A DNA stretch of 64,000 nucleotides from Hexactinellida sp. DTS-2022 (taxonomy: Eukaryota; Porifera; Hexactinellida): positions 2,294,001 to 2,358,000 of the forward strand of contig JAPNXP010000003.1 of the NCBI GenBank assembly GCA_028753945.1, given 5' to 3'. Both the position numbers and the translations under genes were made by a program. Every line of letters begins with the position of its first letter. Positions within the stretch are counted from its first letter, which is position 1. Below the pieces are notes generated by a model. That model ran no database searches. It was not told where the DNA came from and saw only the letters and a program-made list of their open reading frames with translations. Positions 33,801 to 45,680 of the stretch are shown here, one piece after another.

Positions 33801-36800
33801 GTTAGACCACACGAGTTCCTGTAAATTTCCCTGATTAACTGTTGTTAAGCGGGTATATTTATATGTACTACTCACTCTATAGGAATAATCAACTTTCCAA
33901 ACGTGTACAAGTCCTTCAGGAAGATATACAAACGATGCTAACCAACGCAACAATAACAGCAACAAAGAAACCCAAACGTCCTTCCACTCCCCAACTTTCT
34001 CTCAGCACTTCTGTTTCTCGATCTAGCAGTACAACTAGCCTGCCCAATAGCGTATCGCATGATGGCACTAGCTTAGAGGCATTCGCGGTAGATTTATCTA
34101 ATAAAATAACTGAAAATGAACAATTACACAACAAAATATTCGAGCAGACCTCTCAAAACAGAACACAAGTAGGAAAAATACCATATTTACTCGAATAGTA
34201 GCCCTACTCGATAATAAATTATCGAGATTAAATGCTGACTATACTAACTAGGAAAATTCGTAAATGTATTATCATACAACACCGCATAAGCATTTGGGGG
34301 GAGTTGGTTAACCGGTTAATGGATATAATGTATTTCCTCAAATAGCAAATTGTAGCTCAACTCAAATACTAGCAGTAGTGCTGCGAACTGAAACTGAATT
34401 AAAACTGTAACTGAATTAAAACTGAAATTGTTTTAGCGATTTTTCTAAACTGTAACTGTAACTGTAACTGAAATGTACTCGTTTAAAAACTGTAACTGTA
34501 ACTGAAATGTACTCGTTTAAAAACTGTAACTGTAACTGTAACTGAAATGTATTTTTCTCCAACTGAAATTAAAACTGAAATTGAATTTCTTCAAATTAAA
34601 TTCCGGTTTGCAGCACTAGTTAGTAATAATTAACTAAGGTTTAGTCGTAAAATAGGTGAAAGTTGTGAATACCTAACTAAGTACGAAATTGTATTGACTG
34701 TGGTAAAAATTGTAACTGAAATGAAAACTGTAACTGAATTAAAACTGTAACTGAATTAAGAATGTAACTGAATGAAAACTGAAACTGTAACTGAATTAAA
34801 ACTGTAACTGAAATGAAACTAAAACTGTAACTGTAACTGTAACTGAATTGAATCAAATTTAATTCCAGTTCGCAGCACTAACTAGCAGGCGGATAAGATT
34901 AATAATCCGCGAGATATTAACTCGAATACATGCCTCACCAATTAAAATTGTCTTTATTTCTAACGGTCAAGCAATATACATACAATGAATTTATTGTATT
35001 GTATTGTATTCTCCTTTTGGTGCCGTTCAGACGTTACGTAACGCCAAATTCCAGCAAAATCAGACCTATTTCGTATTTTTGACTAATTTGCAATAGGATG
35101 GTCTATCACAAATTGGCTAATCTGTGACAGACCATCCTTTTTGTTGGAAGGGTTTACATAACGTTTGAATGGCCCCTAATGTGTTCGATTTTTATAGAAA
35201 ATTGAGTTTGAAGCAACCATTTGTGAATTGAAGAGAGAATCCGAGTCGCTCTCTAAAGAACATGAAGAGCAGAAAACTCAATTTACAACATCTATGAAAG
35301 AACTGGAGAGTAGAAATATTGTACTCTGCACTCAAATAGAGCAAAAGTCAGAAGAAAATAGGTAATTTAACGAAATAAATTACTTATTTATTGGCCAATG
35401 CCTTTTATAATGTAATTTTAGGCCAATTTTTTTAACATGATTGAAATCATATATTATCGTAATTAAAATTCCCCAAAGTTAGACACCCCCTCCCTAAATC
35501 ACAGCATTTTTGCTATTTTCTAACACATAAAGGACGGTCTGTATAACACATTTACCTTAGTTAACCGCCCCTCCCCCTCCGCACCCGTTTGAAGCACCAT
35601 GTAATGTTTGAACGGCCCCATATACACTAACCAGCCAAAAGTATATGAACAATAGGGATGTACTAATGCACACACAATACTCGTCTGATAACTAATTAAC
35701 GGCTATCTAAACTACTCTGAAATGACTATAAATATATTATCATAGATATACATTACAAAATATTGTGATTTCAATTCAATTTAGAAAATATCGACGAAGT
35801 GGCATAAGTGTTTCTGCCACGTGCCACTTGTGGCATAAGTGGCACAAAATGAAATGTGGCTGTATCACAGTAGAAAATAATCGGATTGTTTTTGAAATTA
35901 TTCACTTAGAGTAATTTAACCATGTGGAATTCAAATCTTCCATCAGAATTAATACATTAACATTGCATCTTAATGATCACAAATTAATTATTTAATTATC
36001 TAATTATATATTTAATGATTTTAACGCCTCCATAAAAATGTAAATTCGAAAATTTTGCTGTTTTATTATACTTTACATATCGTTTCATGTAAATAGCCAT
36101 TTTGTAGTATCTACTAATGTTATTATGCTGGTATAACCTCAAATGTCTGAATACAAATTATTGCTGTTCAAATACTTTTGGCCGGTTAGTGTATGATCAT
36201 TCAATCAACACTTTATTTATAGGTTGCTCACACAAGAATCTACTGATTTAAAAGAAACTTTGAACAAGCTTGAAAGGAAATTAACAAATGATATTCAACA
36301 GCATTTAGAGCTTATCCAAGATAAGCTGCCATTTATTGACAACGAATTTTCGGAATTTAACATCTATAATTTAACTTCTTTCGACTACACACTCCACAAC
36401 AATTTTATATTAATATTCAAACAAATTTCGAACTTTTTTATTGCTTTTTGCAACCAAACATCACTTTTTCATTCTTACATAGAATCAAGTATAAAAGTGA
36501 TTGAATACGATCCTGACTCCAATCTGAAAATTATTCAAGCCAAGTTAATTTCAAAACTCCATCGAACAAAGTTCTATTCAAAACCAATTGAAAATTATTT
36601 AATTTTGATAACTCAATCTATTGAATCTTCTGAGTTTATACTTGAATGTAATACATTCAAAAAATTGTATGAAAATCTTGCTCTTTTTGTAAAATATGTT
36701 CGCATAATTGCGAAATATCACACTTTTTATTTACGTGAGCAATCAACAAATATTAAATTCACTCTCGAACTAAAGAAATGTTGTCAACAACTCAGAAATT

Positions 36801-39800
36801 TAATAGAAACATACCCAATTTCATTGGAGAAGTTATTAAGCATAATTTTTATACTAACACAGGCAGTTTCATTGGATAACTATCCTCGATTAATAGAAAA
36901 TATTCAGGGCAACTTACTCCAATTATGTGTCACCACCAAAGACCTTTCACTGTGTTTCACAAACAAATTTAAATTGGAAGATCAATCACAGCTATTACAA
37001 GCTGTTCATGAGTCAGTACGCTCTGATAACCAGTGTATAATGACATCACTGGCTGGTCTTATGAACACGACGGATAAACTGATGCGGTGCTTTACAGAAA
37101 GCCTACCAATCATAACAACTTATGGGAAGTTAGCACTAAAGAGACAATCGGACTCTGGTTCTATTTCAGTCACAAAGTTACTTAGAGAAAAATCGAGAAA
37201 TTATATGGAGAGACTCAACGGTAGGTTAGATTTCAGACATCATCCGGTCAAAATTTTATGCGCTCCTACATTTAGTTTGAGCTCGCTCACACGCGCCTAA
37301 AATACTCATTTTGTATTACGTCTAAGGGAGCATCTCTCGATTTTCGCGCGCCTAGAAAAGTTTCAATTCAAATTTACGCGCCTGAATGAATCCCTGATTA
37401 ATTTTCACAGGACCTTTATACCTGCTAACTTAAGCCAGTCGAATCCCTAGATGGATGTAAAAACAATTATAGAATGCTCCTAAATACCTCCTATAAAAAT
37501 AACTGTCACTGTAACGAATTTTCAGTGGAGAAGCTGTTAATATAGTGAAGCAAACAGCTGCATGTCCGGGGAATCCTTCATCCTTGGACAATTGGCAGGT
37601 ATGGACATTGCACTAGTGAATCATAATGGTGAAATATTTATATACAATAGAACCAGGGAATTAAAGGTACACGAACGGACTGAATATACTCATTTGATTT
37701 CGAATTTACCCACGTTCAGTTCGTTCACGTTCACCTCCTAACTTCACCACCACCAGCGTTCGTTCAGTTCGTTCAGTTCGTTCAATTAGTTCGTTCAATT
37801 CGTTCGTTCAGTTCGATCAGTTCAAATGAGTTGGTGGTGGTTATTAGGTATGAGTGAGGCGCATGCATTAGTCAGAATTTGTAAGTTGTCATTAGTTAGA
37901 ATATGGAACACTCGCGTTGGTCAGAATGGCTTTTTCGGTAAGTTGGCATTAGTCAGAATGAGTTTTCACTAAGTTGGCGTTAGTCAGCGTTTTCACTAAT
38001 TTGGCGTTAGTCAGAATGCGTTTTCAGTTAATTGGCGTTAGTCAGAATGCGTTTCCAGTAAGTTGGCGTTAGTCAGAATGGATTTAGAATGTTGACGTTA
38101 GTCAAATCATTAATAAATTTCTCTCTTATATGTTCGCAATTTATTGGGATTTCAAAGAAATTCGTTCTACAAGGCGACAATTTGTAACGATCATATTATT
38201 CAAACAAAACCTTAGACTCACATTCATGATCATTGTGGGGAATCTGTTAAATTTGACTAACGTCAACATCCTAAATCCATTCTGACTAACGCCGACTTAT
38301 TGAAAACCCATTCTAACTAACGCCGATTTACTGAAAACCCATTCTAACTAACTCCGATTTACTGAAAACCCATTCTGACTAACTCCAACTTAGTGAAAAC
38401 TCATTCTAACTAACGCCAACTTACCGAAAAAGCCATTCTGACTAACGCCAGTCTTCAATATTCTAACTAATGACGCTTACAAATTCTGACTAATGCAGCG
38501 CCCCCGTATGAGTCCGTATGACAAGCAGGTATGAGTACATTGAGTAGTTATCTATTTATGTTTTAGTTTTCTAGTGATATATTTATATTCTACTTATGAA
38601 TAAATGATTTAGTATATTTCTATTTTATCGATATTCAGGTTAGTTCTTTCAGTTCGTTCAACTGCCGTTCAGGAAACCGTTGGCGTTCGTTCAGTTCGTT
38701 CAGTTTAAATGCCATAAAAGTCCTGCGTTCACTTCGTTCGTGAACCTTACATTCCCTGAGTAGAACCTCGTTAATACGTACTCGTACACCAAGGACAGCC
38801 AAAATATGTATCCCTTAACCGGAATACGTATCATTTTCTTTGAAAAGGCATTGAAGGACTGAAATTGTGTATGTATTTGTAATAATCTCATATCTGATCT
38901 GTAGACTAGTCGGCCGTACCGCTACTAGTGGGGTTTCGTTCCATTACAGGAACTCATCAGGAGGGTGACCCTCGACCCCATGACTACCCCTGGTATCAGG
39001 GTGGTCACTCTTATTGCCACGGTGTCTCCTTAACGACCACTCGTGCCTCCTGCCGGTATAATAGTCCCATACTACTACCAGCCCCGATACTACACTCCTC
39101 TCACCTTATCTGTGTTCCCGATAGCGAACCAGAGTGAGTGCACCCACCTGCAGCTTTGCTAGTTGCCACAGGCAGACATGGAAGCCCATACATTCTTATT
39201 GTATCCTTCCATGGTATCCTACAGATCCCACCTTCGTCGCCAATGTAATAATCTCAATACTGATACTACAGTATTAATCAGAAATTCTTGTTAATAATTA
39301 ACCGTGTTCGTATTAACGAGATTCTACTTTAATTTAAGGTTGAATGCACGGGTATTCAGGTGGCATCAGCTTAATATTTTGCATAAGCAATATGAAGGTG
39401 AAATTGTCATAACGTAATTCTGTATTTAAAAATCCCAAATTGCAGCCTGTGCCGACGCATTTCCCTTTGGAGGCACTATATTTAGTGGTTGGGTAACTAG
39501 TAGTGCCTTCAAATGGAAATACTTTCGGCACAGGCTGCAATTTGGGATTTTTCGCCATGTCATCAACGCTTCAAAGTCTCAACACCCATTTGCCAAGTTG
39601 TGACGAGCAACAAGGAACGATCGATCAATTTGAAGTTAGTTATTATTTTGAAACATCTTTGAAATTAATGACATTTAATTAATATTAACGCGTTTCGCTT
39701 GCTAGGTCGCTTCGCCGCAGAACACAACCATACACCAACCGCTTCGCGTTTGGTGTGTGGTTTATATACTTGTAACATCGATTATAAAGGGTAAATAGGC

Positions 39801-42800
39801 CTAAAATAGTCAAGTTTAACAATGTGAAATGTTTGTAATCTCGTCATCATTGGATATTGAGTAAGCATATTGGCAATCGGAGGTGACTAACGTGTCCGCA
39901 TCATGAATGTACATGTTCTATTAAATTTTGAGAATTTTATCTCTTAGAGGGTGGGAATTATGCGCGATTAAATGAATTTTCAGGGCTCTCGAAATTTGAC
40001 AATGACGTCATAACTTGTCGAGGTGTGAGAAATTTTGAGTGGAAACCCCAACTTGTTGGCGGGTGCCAAAAGTTGCCCCTATATGCCAAAAATCACATTT
40101 GGAAACCGTCCACTTTATTCAATCAACTCGAAACATACAAACAAATATATACACACATATATATATATATATACGAGCCCTTCGGTCTCGGTAGCTTTGC
40201 GACGGATCGGTGGCCTCAAGATAACGGCCGCTGTGCGACCTCACTCCTTTCCCTTTCTACTATGGAAAATTGTAGAAAGGGATGCCATGCTATATACAAC
40301 CCTTTATACCATTTCCATAATTTTTAACTTGTTTTTCATATTCTAAATTTATAAATGCGAAATTCGTGTTCAGCCCAGTTCTAATCTTACTGCCTTGGTT
40401 TGTTATTATTAGTCCGTAGCTCATCCACAGAAAAGAGTCTATTTAACTAAGAGCCCAAATTTTCAGGATAGGTGTCTCATGGATTACATTCTACACCTTT
40501 TCACAGTGCGCGAATTTTTAAATTGGGTTTCGTTTGTGCCACAATTGAGTTGCAAATTTCCTTTGTTTTCTAACACTTCATTTCGTTTGAAAGTGTTAAA
40601 TATAATTCTATTGTTTCAACTTGTGAGATCGAGTAGGCTTCTATTCCTAAACAACGACAGATTATGTGATTATATTTACTTCTGCGAGAATATTCTTGTC
40701 ACAATGGATACACTGACATATTTAATTCTAATTAATTAGCTCTGTGTTTAACTTATAGAGACGCTTTCAATTAGATTATTGGGGTTATCGAGTGCGCTGA
40801 ATTCAAATATTTAGTGAAATTCAATTTAGATTACGTAATAATTCTTGCAAATAATTGAACTTAGTTTATTTTGCTCTACATAATAATGGTGTTAAAATTA
40901 TTTATAGATTAATTACATAATTATACTAATTTGCTAAATTTCATTAATCTCAGAAATAATATAAGATAGAAACAAACTTTCAAATTATCAATTGGTCCTT
41001 ATGTCATGTACCACTTATACAAGTGGGTCTTGACACCTTGAGGTGATGACGACATCGTCAAAAAAGTGTTTTTACAATTTTGTGAATTTTATATTTAGAA
41101 TGGGTTGGTTGGTGTTTGTGGACACCCAACACGCACATATCAAATGCTAACTCATCACCTATTACATTTGACTCAAACTTGAATAACTCTGAAATGAAGT
41201 GAGCTAAAACGAAACTTCCAACTCACTAAGGGTCGTTGCCTTCTGAAACACCTTTATGAAATAATTTAACACCTTCACAGGAATGGTAAAATAATGATTT
41301 TTTTTAATAAAATCAAAATCAAAATCAATTGATTTAAAGTTGATTTTTACTATTTGAAAACGGTGATACCTATTGCAATCATAGTTATTTCGACGTAATA
41401 TTACAAAGTATACTTACTGCGAAATTCGCAATTGAATACCTATTATATAATTTGAGTTATGTTCATTCAAATCAATGATTTTAATTTCCCAAAAAATCAA
41501 ATAAATCATAAATTTTCCTAGCCTGCACCTTCATAGTGATGATGATATGGCGAAAAAATCCAAAATTGCAGTTGTGCAGACAACATTTTCCTTGGAGGCA
41601 CTATCAATTACCCAACCGATATCCACCAAAATATAGTGCCACCAAAGGGAAATGCGTCGGCACAGGCCGCACAGCTGCAATTTTGGATTTATTTAAATAG
41701 TCAGAACAGTAATAAAGGCAGTGATTTCAATACGGGGCCACTATACTATAAAATAGTCGGCACAGTAAAAAGCATTACAGCATTTATCAATTATACTATG
41801 CAAATGCCTGGTTCTACCCTGCTGAACTTTCTATATCATTCTTTTTCACAATTTTATAATCTATCATACATTTTATGTGATTGTAACTTGAATGTATTAC
41901 GTATTTGCGTTATTTTCCACTCTTTAAGGTTATGTAATGGGAAGTTAAACTAATCGCCTTGATTTTATCCTATATAAAAAAGAAGGCCTAATTAATACCA
42001 CTATTATCACCATTATATTAACTCTTATTTTCTCTCATACAGTTCAATCAACAGAATCTCTTCTCTATCCAGTCAGCCTATCACTTGCTAACCAAGTATT
42101 TTCTTATATGCCAGAGAAGAACAGCGAGCTGTTTATAGCACAACCGAGGGACCTTCTATTAGTACAGTTACAAACTGCACAAAATTCATTAGCTTTTGCC
42201 GAAAGAGAGAAAGAGAATTTAACCATTGAACTACAGCTACTAAAATTACAGCAACAGCGAGTTATGAAGCAACAAAATATTGTGTTTAACATTACTAATG
42301 ATGAGGTTGACAAGTCCGTAGCTAATACTGAGACTCAACTCATTGATTTGAGTGATTCAAGTTCACTTCATGACTCTTCAATTGAAACTGTATCAACCAT
42401 TAACAATGACCTAATTGAAATCTTGGAGCCAAATTTGACAGAAAATTATCATACAATCATTGAGGATATCCCAGTACAGTCTGTCGATAGAGATAGAGAG
42501 AAGATTATTCGGTAATAATCACATTTACAATAGAATCTAATACATACGCCAAAGGATTGTCAAAATGTATACTCCTTATCCGGAATTCGTATTAACCACT
42601 ATTTGTATTGAAAAAGCTTTGAAGGGGGACTAAATAGTGTGCGTATCGAACAGAATTTCGTATTAACCCTGTTCGTATTTAAGAGGTCTACTGTACAATA
42701 AAACTTATCTTTACGGGACAGCCTTATCGACGGTTTGCTCTTATGTTACAATAGTGTATACTAAATTTAAGGTATTAGGGTTGTGTTCCTAATTTATAGG

Positions 42801-43553
42801 TACCTAGGTATTACAGTAGAATTGAATTACGAATATGACAATATATTTACAACGTTTGTTAGTAGCTTTATTCTACTCTCTTAGTCTCTCTACCGATTAT
42901 TTTTTGTTCATAACAAATATAGTCAGTAATTCCAAATCGATGTTTACGAATTCTCTATACCATAAGATTATTTTATGTGACATATAAAGCCATGAATCCA
43001 GATGGAGTTCATATTACTCACTATGGGGAAAATGTATTTTAAGATCTTCTATTTTTATTTTTATGGTCGACACGTGCCTTAATCAAGGACAATCTATTTC
43101 CTCTAAATTACTAAATTATTGACTCTATGTGACATTGGCCACCTCAATTCTGAAAGTAAAATGGGCCCCCACTTTGACATTCATGATATTGACATTTATT
43201 TATTTATTAACAGTGACTTTTACACAAATCGTATCACACAACTTACAGAGCAACTTCAATCTTCTGATTGCAAAACTACTTTCTATTATAACGAAATTAA
43301 ATCTATCTCCAAACACATAACTCATCTTCAACAGCTACGCAAGAGAGACTTTTATCACATAGAAGAATCTGCCAATACAATTGGGCAGTTACAAGCTGAC
43401 TTAGATACAACCCAGAAAGGTTATGAACATCAATTGAATGTAATGTCAGAGACAATGCTCTCTCTTAATGAACAGCTGTCTCAACGTCAAGATGAAATTG
43501 AACGGCTTACTAGTGATAGTTCAACTAAGAAAAAGACGAAAAAATATACTTGA
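30897..43553 (+). CDS. PPP1R21: PPP1R21 (KLRAQ1, FERRY subunit Fy-2) orthologue, 6 exons, 825 aa
   Basis: Exons 30897-31117, 33883-34168, 35198-35361, 36223-37220, 42043-42511 and 43214-43553; GT/AG throughout with phases 2,0,2,1,2, total 826 codons with stop. Human PPP1R21 is 780 aa. Exon 1 matches the KLRAQ coiled-coil domain (FEKLKESYTKEKS, FEQDSLLFR); exon 2 continues NNQLSKRVQVLQED where human has NLQLAKRVELLQDE. Exon 4 is the helical central domain (QDKLPFIDNEFSEFN vs NEKVPFNDTKYSQYN). Exon 5 has SLANQ and a coiled coil; exon 6 holds the C-terminal TTKRSYEDQ domain (TTQKGYEHQLNVMSETMLSLNEQLS) and a Lys-rich tail. The human protein is a PP1-binding coiled-coil subunit of the Rab5-effector FERRY complex that links early endosomes to mRNA. 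Compared with human, about 35 residues of coiled coil between exons 2 and 3 are missing, so an unseen small exon is possible. The intron 1 donor (AG|GTTCAAG) is weak. Confidence 0.93.
31184..31312. mobile_element. hAT-type MITE in PPP1R21 intron 1
   Basis: Ends cagtggcggtcc / gaccgcccctg. The flanks tttgtgta (31176-31183) and tttgtata (31313-31320) agree in 7 of 8 bases. Confidence 0.65.
31326..31908. mobile_element. hAT-type MITE (cgcggcgccag family) in PPP1R21 intron 1
   Basis: Ends caggcgcggcgccag / ctggcgccgcgcatg. The flanks ataaaagg (31318-31325) and ataatagg (31909-31916) agree in 7 of 8. Contains long C/G runs. A related copy is at 44797-45347. Confidence 0.65.
31923..32940. mobile_element. 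Fold-back element with about 300-bp arms
   Basis: The left arm from cgtgaccttcgttatataag and the right arm ending cttatataacgaaggtcacg are inverted copies over about 300 bp. They are flanked by a 7-bp repeat gtcgagt (31916-31922 and 32941-32947). The spacer contains a pogo-type MITE (32447-32614). No ORF. Confidence 0.75.
32447..32614. mobile_element. pogo/Tigger-type MITE inside the fold-back element
   Basis: Inverted copy of the family seen at 4692-4896: ends cagtggagcctcccataac / gttcagaggctctactg between TA dinucleotides. Confidence 0.8.
33137..33512 (+). repeat. Helitron-like non-autonomous repeat
   Basis: Starts near ttaaaactcgattgttgtgt, has the phrase tgtccggattgtattaaagt, and ends cgaagcgaccgggacagaag then ggctcgtatg. 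The same pair of signatures occurs (inverted) at 15593-16392, at 43953-44580 and, with the middle deleted, at about 47676-47778. Confidence 0.45.
34376..34880. mobile_element. hAT-type element rich in aactgtaactg repeats (PPP1R21 intron 2)
   Basis: Ends tagtgctgcgaactg / cagttcgcagcacta; perfect 8-bp duplication actagcag (34368-34375 and 34881-34888). Much of the interior is short tandem repeats of aactgtaactg and aactgaattaa. Confidence 0.8.
35025..35182. mobile_element. MITE of the gccgttcagacgttacgtaacgc family
   Basis: Ends gccgttcagacgttacgtaa and acataacgtttgaatggc are inverted repeats. The interior has a palindrome around ggtctgtcaca-like phrases. Related remnants: about 5640-5740, 16510-16680, 18090-18225 and 35510-35622. 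Confidence 0.6.
35625..36191. mobile_element. mariner-type MITE (cactaaccagccaaaagtat family) in PPP1R21 intron 3
   Basis: Ends cactaaccagccaaaagtat / atacttttggccggttagtg, flanked by TA on both sides, 567 bp, no ORF. Its right end is 31 bp from the exon 4 acceptor. Confidence 0.75.
37654..38758. mobile_element. hAT-type element with gttcgttca repeats and an inner palindrome
   Basis: Ends cagggaattaaaggtacacg / cgtgaaccttacattccctg; flanks aatagaac (37646-37653) and agtagaac (38759-38766) agree in 7 of 8. Near both ends gttcgttcagttcgttca is repeated. In the middle (about 37850-38505) lies a further palindrome whose arms repeat ttggcgttagtcagaatgcg and its complement. The flanks show that the target was the end of a pogo-type MITE. 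Confidence 0.65.
38890..39245. other. GC-rich insertion flanked by short direct repeats; possible old LTR-type fragment
   Basis: A block of clearly higher GC than its surroundings, bounded by gtaataatctc at about 38879 and 39245. It interrupts the pogo-type MITE. The left phrase tgtaataatctc and the right phrase ending cgtcgcca suggest a remnant of an LTR-type element, but there is no coding part and the family is not certain. Confidence 0.3.
39400..41780. repeat. Long dispersed repeat, copy B (inverted)
   Basis: Inverted relative of 27450-29780. It shares phrases such as cacttatacaagtgggtctt, ggttggtgtttgtgg, cagattattggggttatcg-like segments and the terminal hairpin unit (about 41548-41690); a second hairpin unit lies at about 39430-39560. 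No coding sequence recognised. Confidence 0.5.
42528..42695. mobile_element. pogo-type MITE in PPP1R21 intron 5
   Basis: Degenerate copy of the cagtagaacctcgtta family: internal phrases ttatccggaattcgtattaa and ttgaaaaagctttgaagggg, right end aagaggtctactgta. It starts about 17 bp after the exon 5 donor. Confidence 0.55.
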
Positions 43554-45548
43554 AAACACGGAGTTCTAACTGATATGTTTATTTTCTATATTGGTGTACA
43601 GATAATAGCATTGTGTCTTAGGTAAAATATGCAATTGTATTGTATTCGATTGTAAGTAAATATGTGTAATGATTTAGTGGGACATCCTAGTTAGTTAGTT
43701 AGTTCATCTAATAATTTGTAATTAACAAATACCAGTTATTAATTAAATAATACAAAATAACTTGCATAATCTGAACTCTATAATCCGGAATTCAGCAGAA
43801 CCGATCCTTATCCCAATGAGCGTCGGACTTTGCATTATAACCTGCGTAATCCGACATTTTTTCCCTATCCCAACGGTGTCGGTTAGACAAGTTTTACTGT
43901 ACTTACTATTGCGGTTGATATAAGTATAAGAAACAATCTAATGATAAATCTATATGTTAAAACTTAAAAGCACAATTGTTGTGTGTTTGTGTGTTTGTCC
44001 AGAATTAATAGGAAATACCACAAGCTATAGATCTGAAAATTTGTCTGCAAGCGTAATTTTACACGCTGATAACGATCTATTGGTTTATAAACGAAACCAC
44101 GGGAATATGACGTCATAAAGGCACATATTTGGGAATAACTCTCAGTTTTCATCCGATTCGCCCACAATTTTAGATGGCAAGACAACATGAAATGAGACAC
44201 ACGTATACCGATTTATGGGTTTATGACGTCAAGTTGGGACGAATTGGGATGTGACATTCTAATTTAGATTCCATTGCACGTTTATCTAAATTCACTACAC
44301 ATATTGGGTGATTACCTGCTGACTCCACCTGCATGATTTCAGTTCAGTTAGTTCTATTAGTGATTTATTTATAGCATACAGGTCTGCATAAGTTTAGATA
44401 TTAGATATGAATAAGTAGTCGTATAAATTCCTATTTAGACAAATCTTTTCTCTATTTTGTTTTCCACTTTACGGTTGCTAGGCCGCCAAGCGGCCTTAAT
44501 TCCCGGCCTTAATTGTATTACATAGTGTCTACCACGAGCGTACAAAGGTCGCGAAAGATCGAGACCGAAGGGCTCGTATTATATAAATGATGTGTTTCTG
44601 AGGAAACTATCTAGGGTCAAATGATTTATTAAAGTAAAGATATAAACTGCACGACACATTTCTCTCTGTTTAGTACAAATCATAATGTAGATCAATTGTC
44701 TTTTCAACTTCAAATCTTTTATATAATCTCATTTAATTAAGTCGTTAGCAATTTACAATTTACAATTATGTACTACCAGCTTCCAATAAGTAGAAGCATG
44801 CGCGGCGCCAGCTTTTTCGTACTGGGGGGGCAGAGGGGGTGGGGACTAATTTTTCAGGGGGGCAGCTTTTCCATCTATCAGAATTTATCTGAAAACAATG
44901 GTGGTACGATGAACTTGTCATACTTACAAACTATCCAGGGAAATAGGGACTCCATCGAAAATCCAGAGATTTTTAAAAAATTAGATTTGCTTATATTAAC
45001 GTTAATAAATAAGCATTGTATTACAAATAAATTAAATAATGTTATTCTTTTGAAGAAAATAATTATCACAAATAGTGTTAATAAATATTTTTGCTACTTT
45101 GGGGTGAGATGATGCTACTATACGAGATATTCGGTAGTAATATGTGTGTTTTGATGAAAATCGAGCGAGCGTAGCGAGCGAGCAAAGATTTTAAAAATTC
45201 GAGACTCTAGAAATGTGTCCTTTTGGAATGAGTAAATTTGTAGTAAATTCTTGGCATGAGTCCTGGGATTAGCCTGGGCTAAGTTATCACATATGATTTT
45301 AACTTGAGAATACCTTAAAATTCTGCCCCCCTCTGGCGCCGCGCATGGGCAGAAGTAAATTATTTTAATGATAAAGAAAGCCTTCACAACTGTTCTAGTT
45401 TCCATCGATTACGTCCGTTTGTAATTGATAAAATGAAACTACACTCAAAGTAAAATTTTAATACAACCAATATTCAAAATTACATAATTAACAATCTTTA
45501 AGTTTATTTATAGTGTTAGTTCTCATTATTGACATCTGCATTGTATCG
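43554..45548. other. Intergenic region PPP1R21-adhesion GPCR
   Basis: No gene supported. Contains a Helitron-like element (about 43953-44580; ends acaattgttgtgtgtttgtg and gagaccgaagggctcgtatt), a hAT MITE (44797-45347) and AT-rich sequence. No AATAAA close after the PPP1R21 stop was seen. Confidence 0.55.
44797..45347. mobile_element. hAT-type MITE (cgcggcgccag family)
   Basis: Ends catgcgcggcgccag / ctggcgccgcgcatg, related to 31326-31908 also internally (tgtgataactt..., ttttaacttgaga-type phrases). Flanks agtagaag and ggcagaag agree in 6 of 8 bases. It ends about 200 bp before the receptor start codon. Confidence 0.65.
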
Positions 45549-45680
45549 ATGGAGTTAGTGTTCACTCTCGCAACACTCATTGTAAGCTTTATATTACTGT
45601 GGTATTTGTATTAGTTTATTAAATAATTATTTCACTCTTTTAGATATTCTTGAATTTTGGTGATGCCGCTCTTGTAGAAG
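45549..45680 (+). CDS. Receptor exons 1-2: start codon and signal peptide
   Basis: ATG at 45549 with [11 protein letters not shown], donor GT at 45582, then a 37-bp exon (45644-45680) encoding [12 protein letters not shown] and ending in phase 1. Joined, they make a typical cleavable signal peptide, probably cut after GDA. The phase matches the first cadherin exon. Both exons are very short and are supported mainly by this fit. Confidence 0.75.

Larger units (their letters stand above)
37221..42042 (+). other. PPP1R21 intron 4, 4.8 kb of nested repeats
   Basis: No coding exon supported. Holds a pogo-type MITE (about 37643-39330) broken by a hAT element (37654-38758) and by a GC-rich insertion (about 38890-39245), then the inverted copy B of the long dispersed repeat (about 39400-41780) with a Helitron-like end (about 40172-40260). 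Confidence 0.6.

Noticed and set aside
37528-37598. Possible extra PPP1R21 exon (after ttttcag, ending cag|gtatgg)
   Set aside because: In the required phase the frame hits a stop after a few codons, and joining exon 4 directly to 42043 matches the vertebrate protein through SLANQ.
38928-39137. Short open frame in the GC-rich block
   Set aside because: The frame is explained by the base composition of an inserted repeat fragment and has no recognisable domain.
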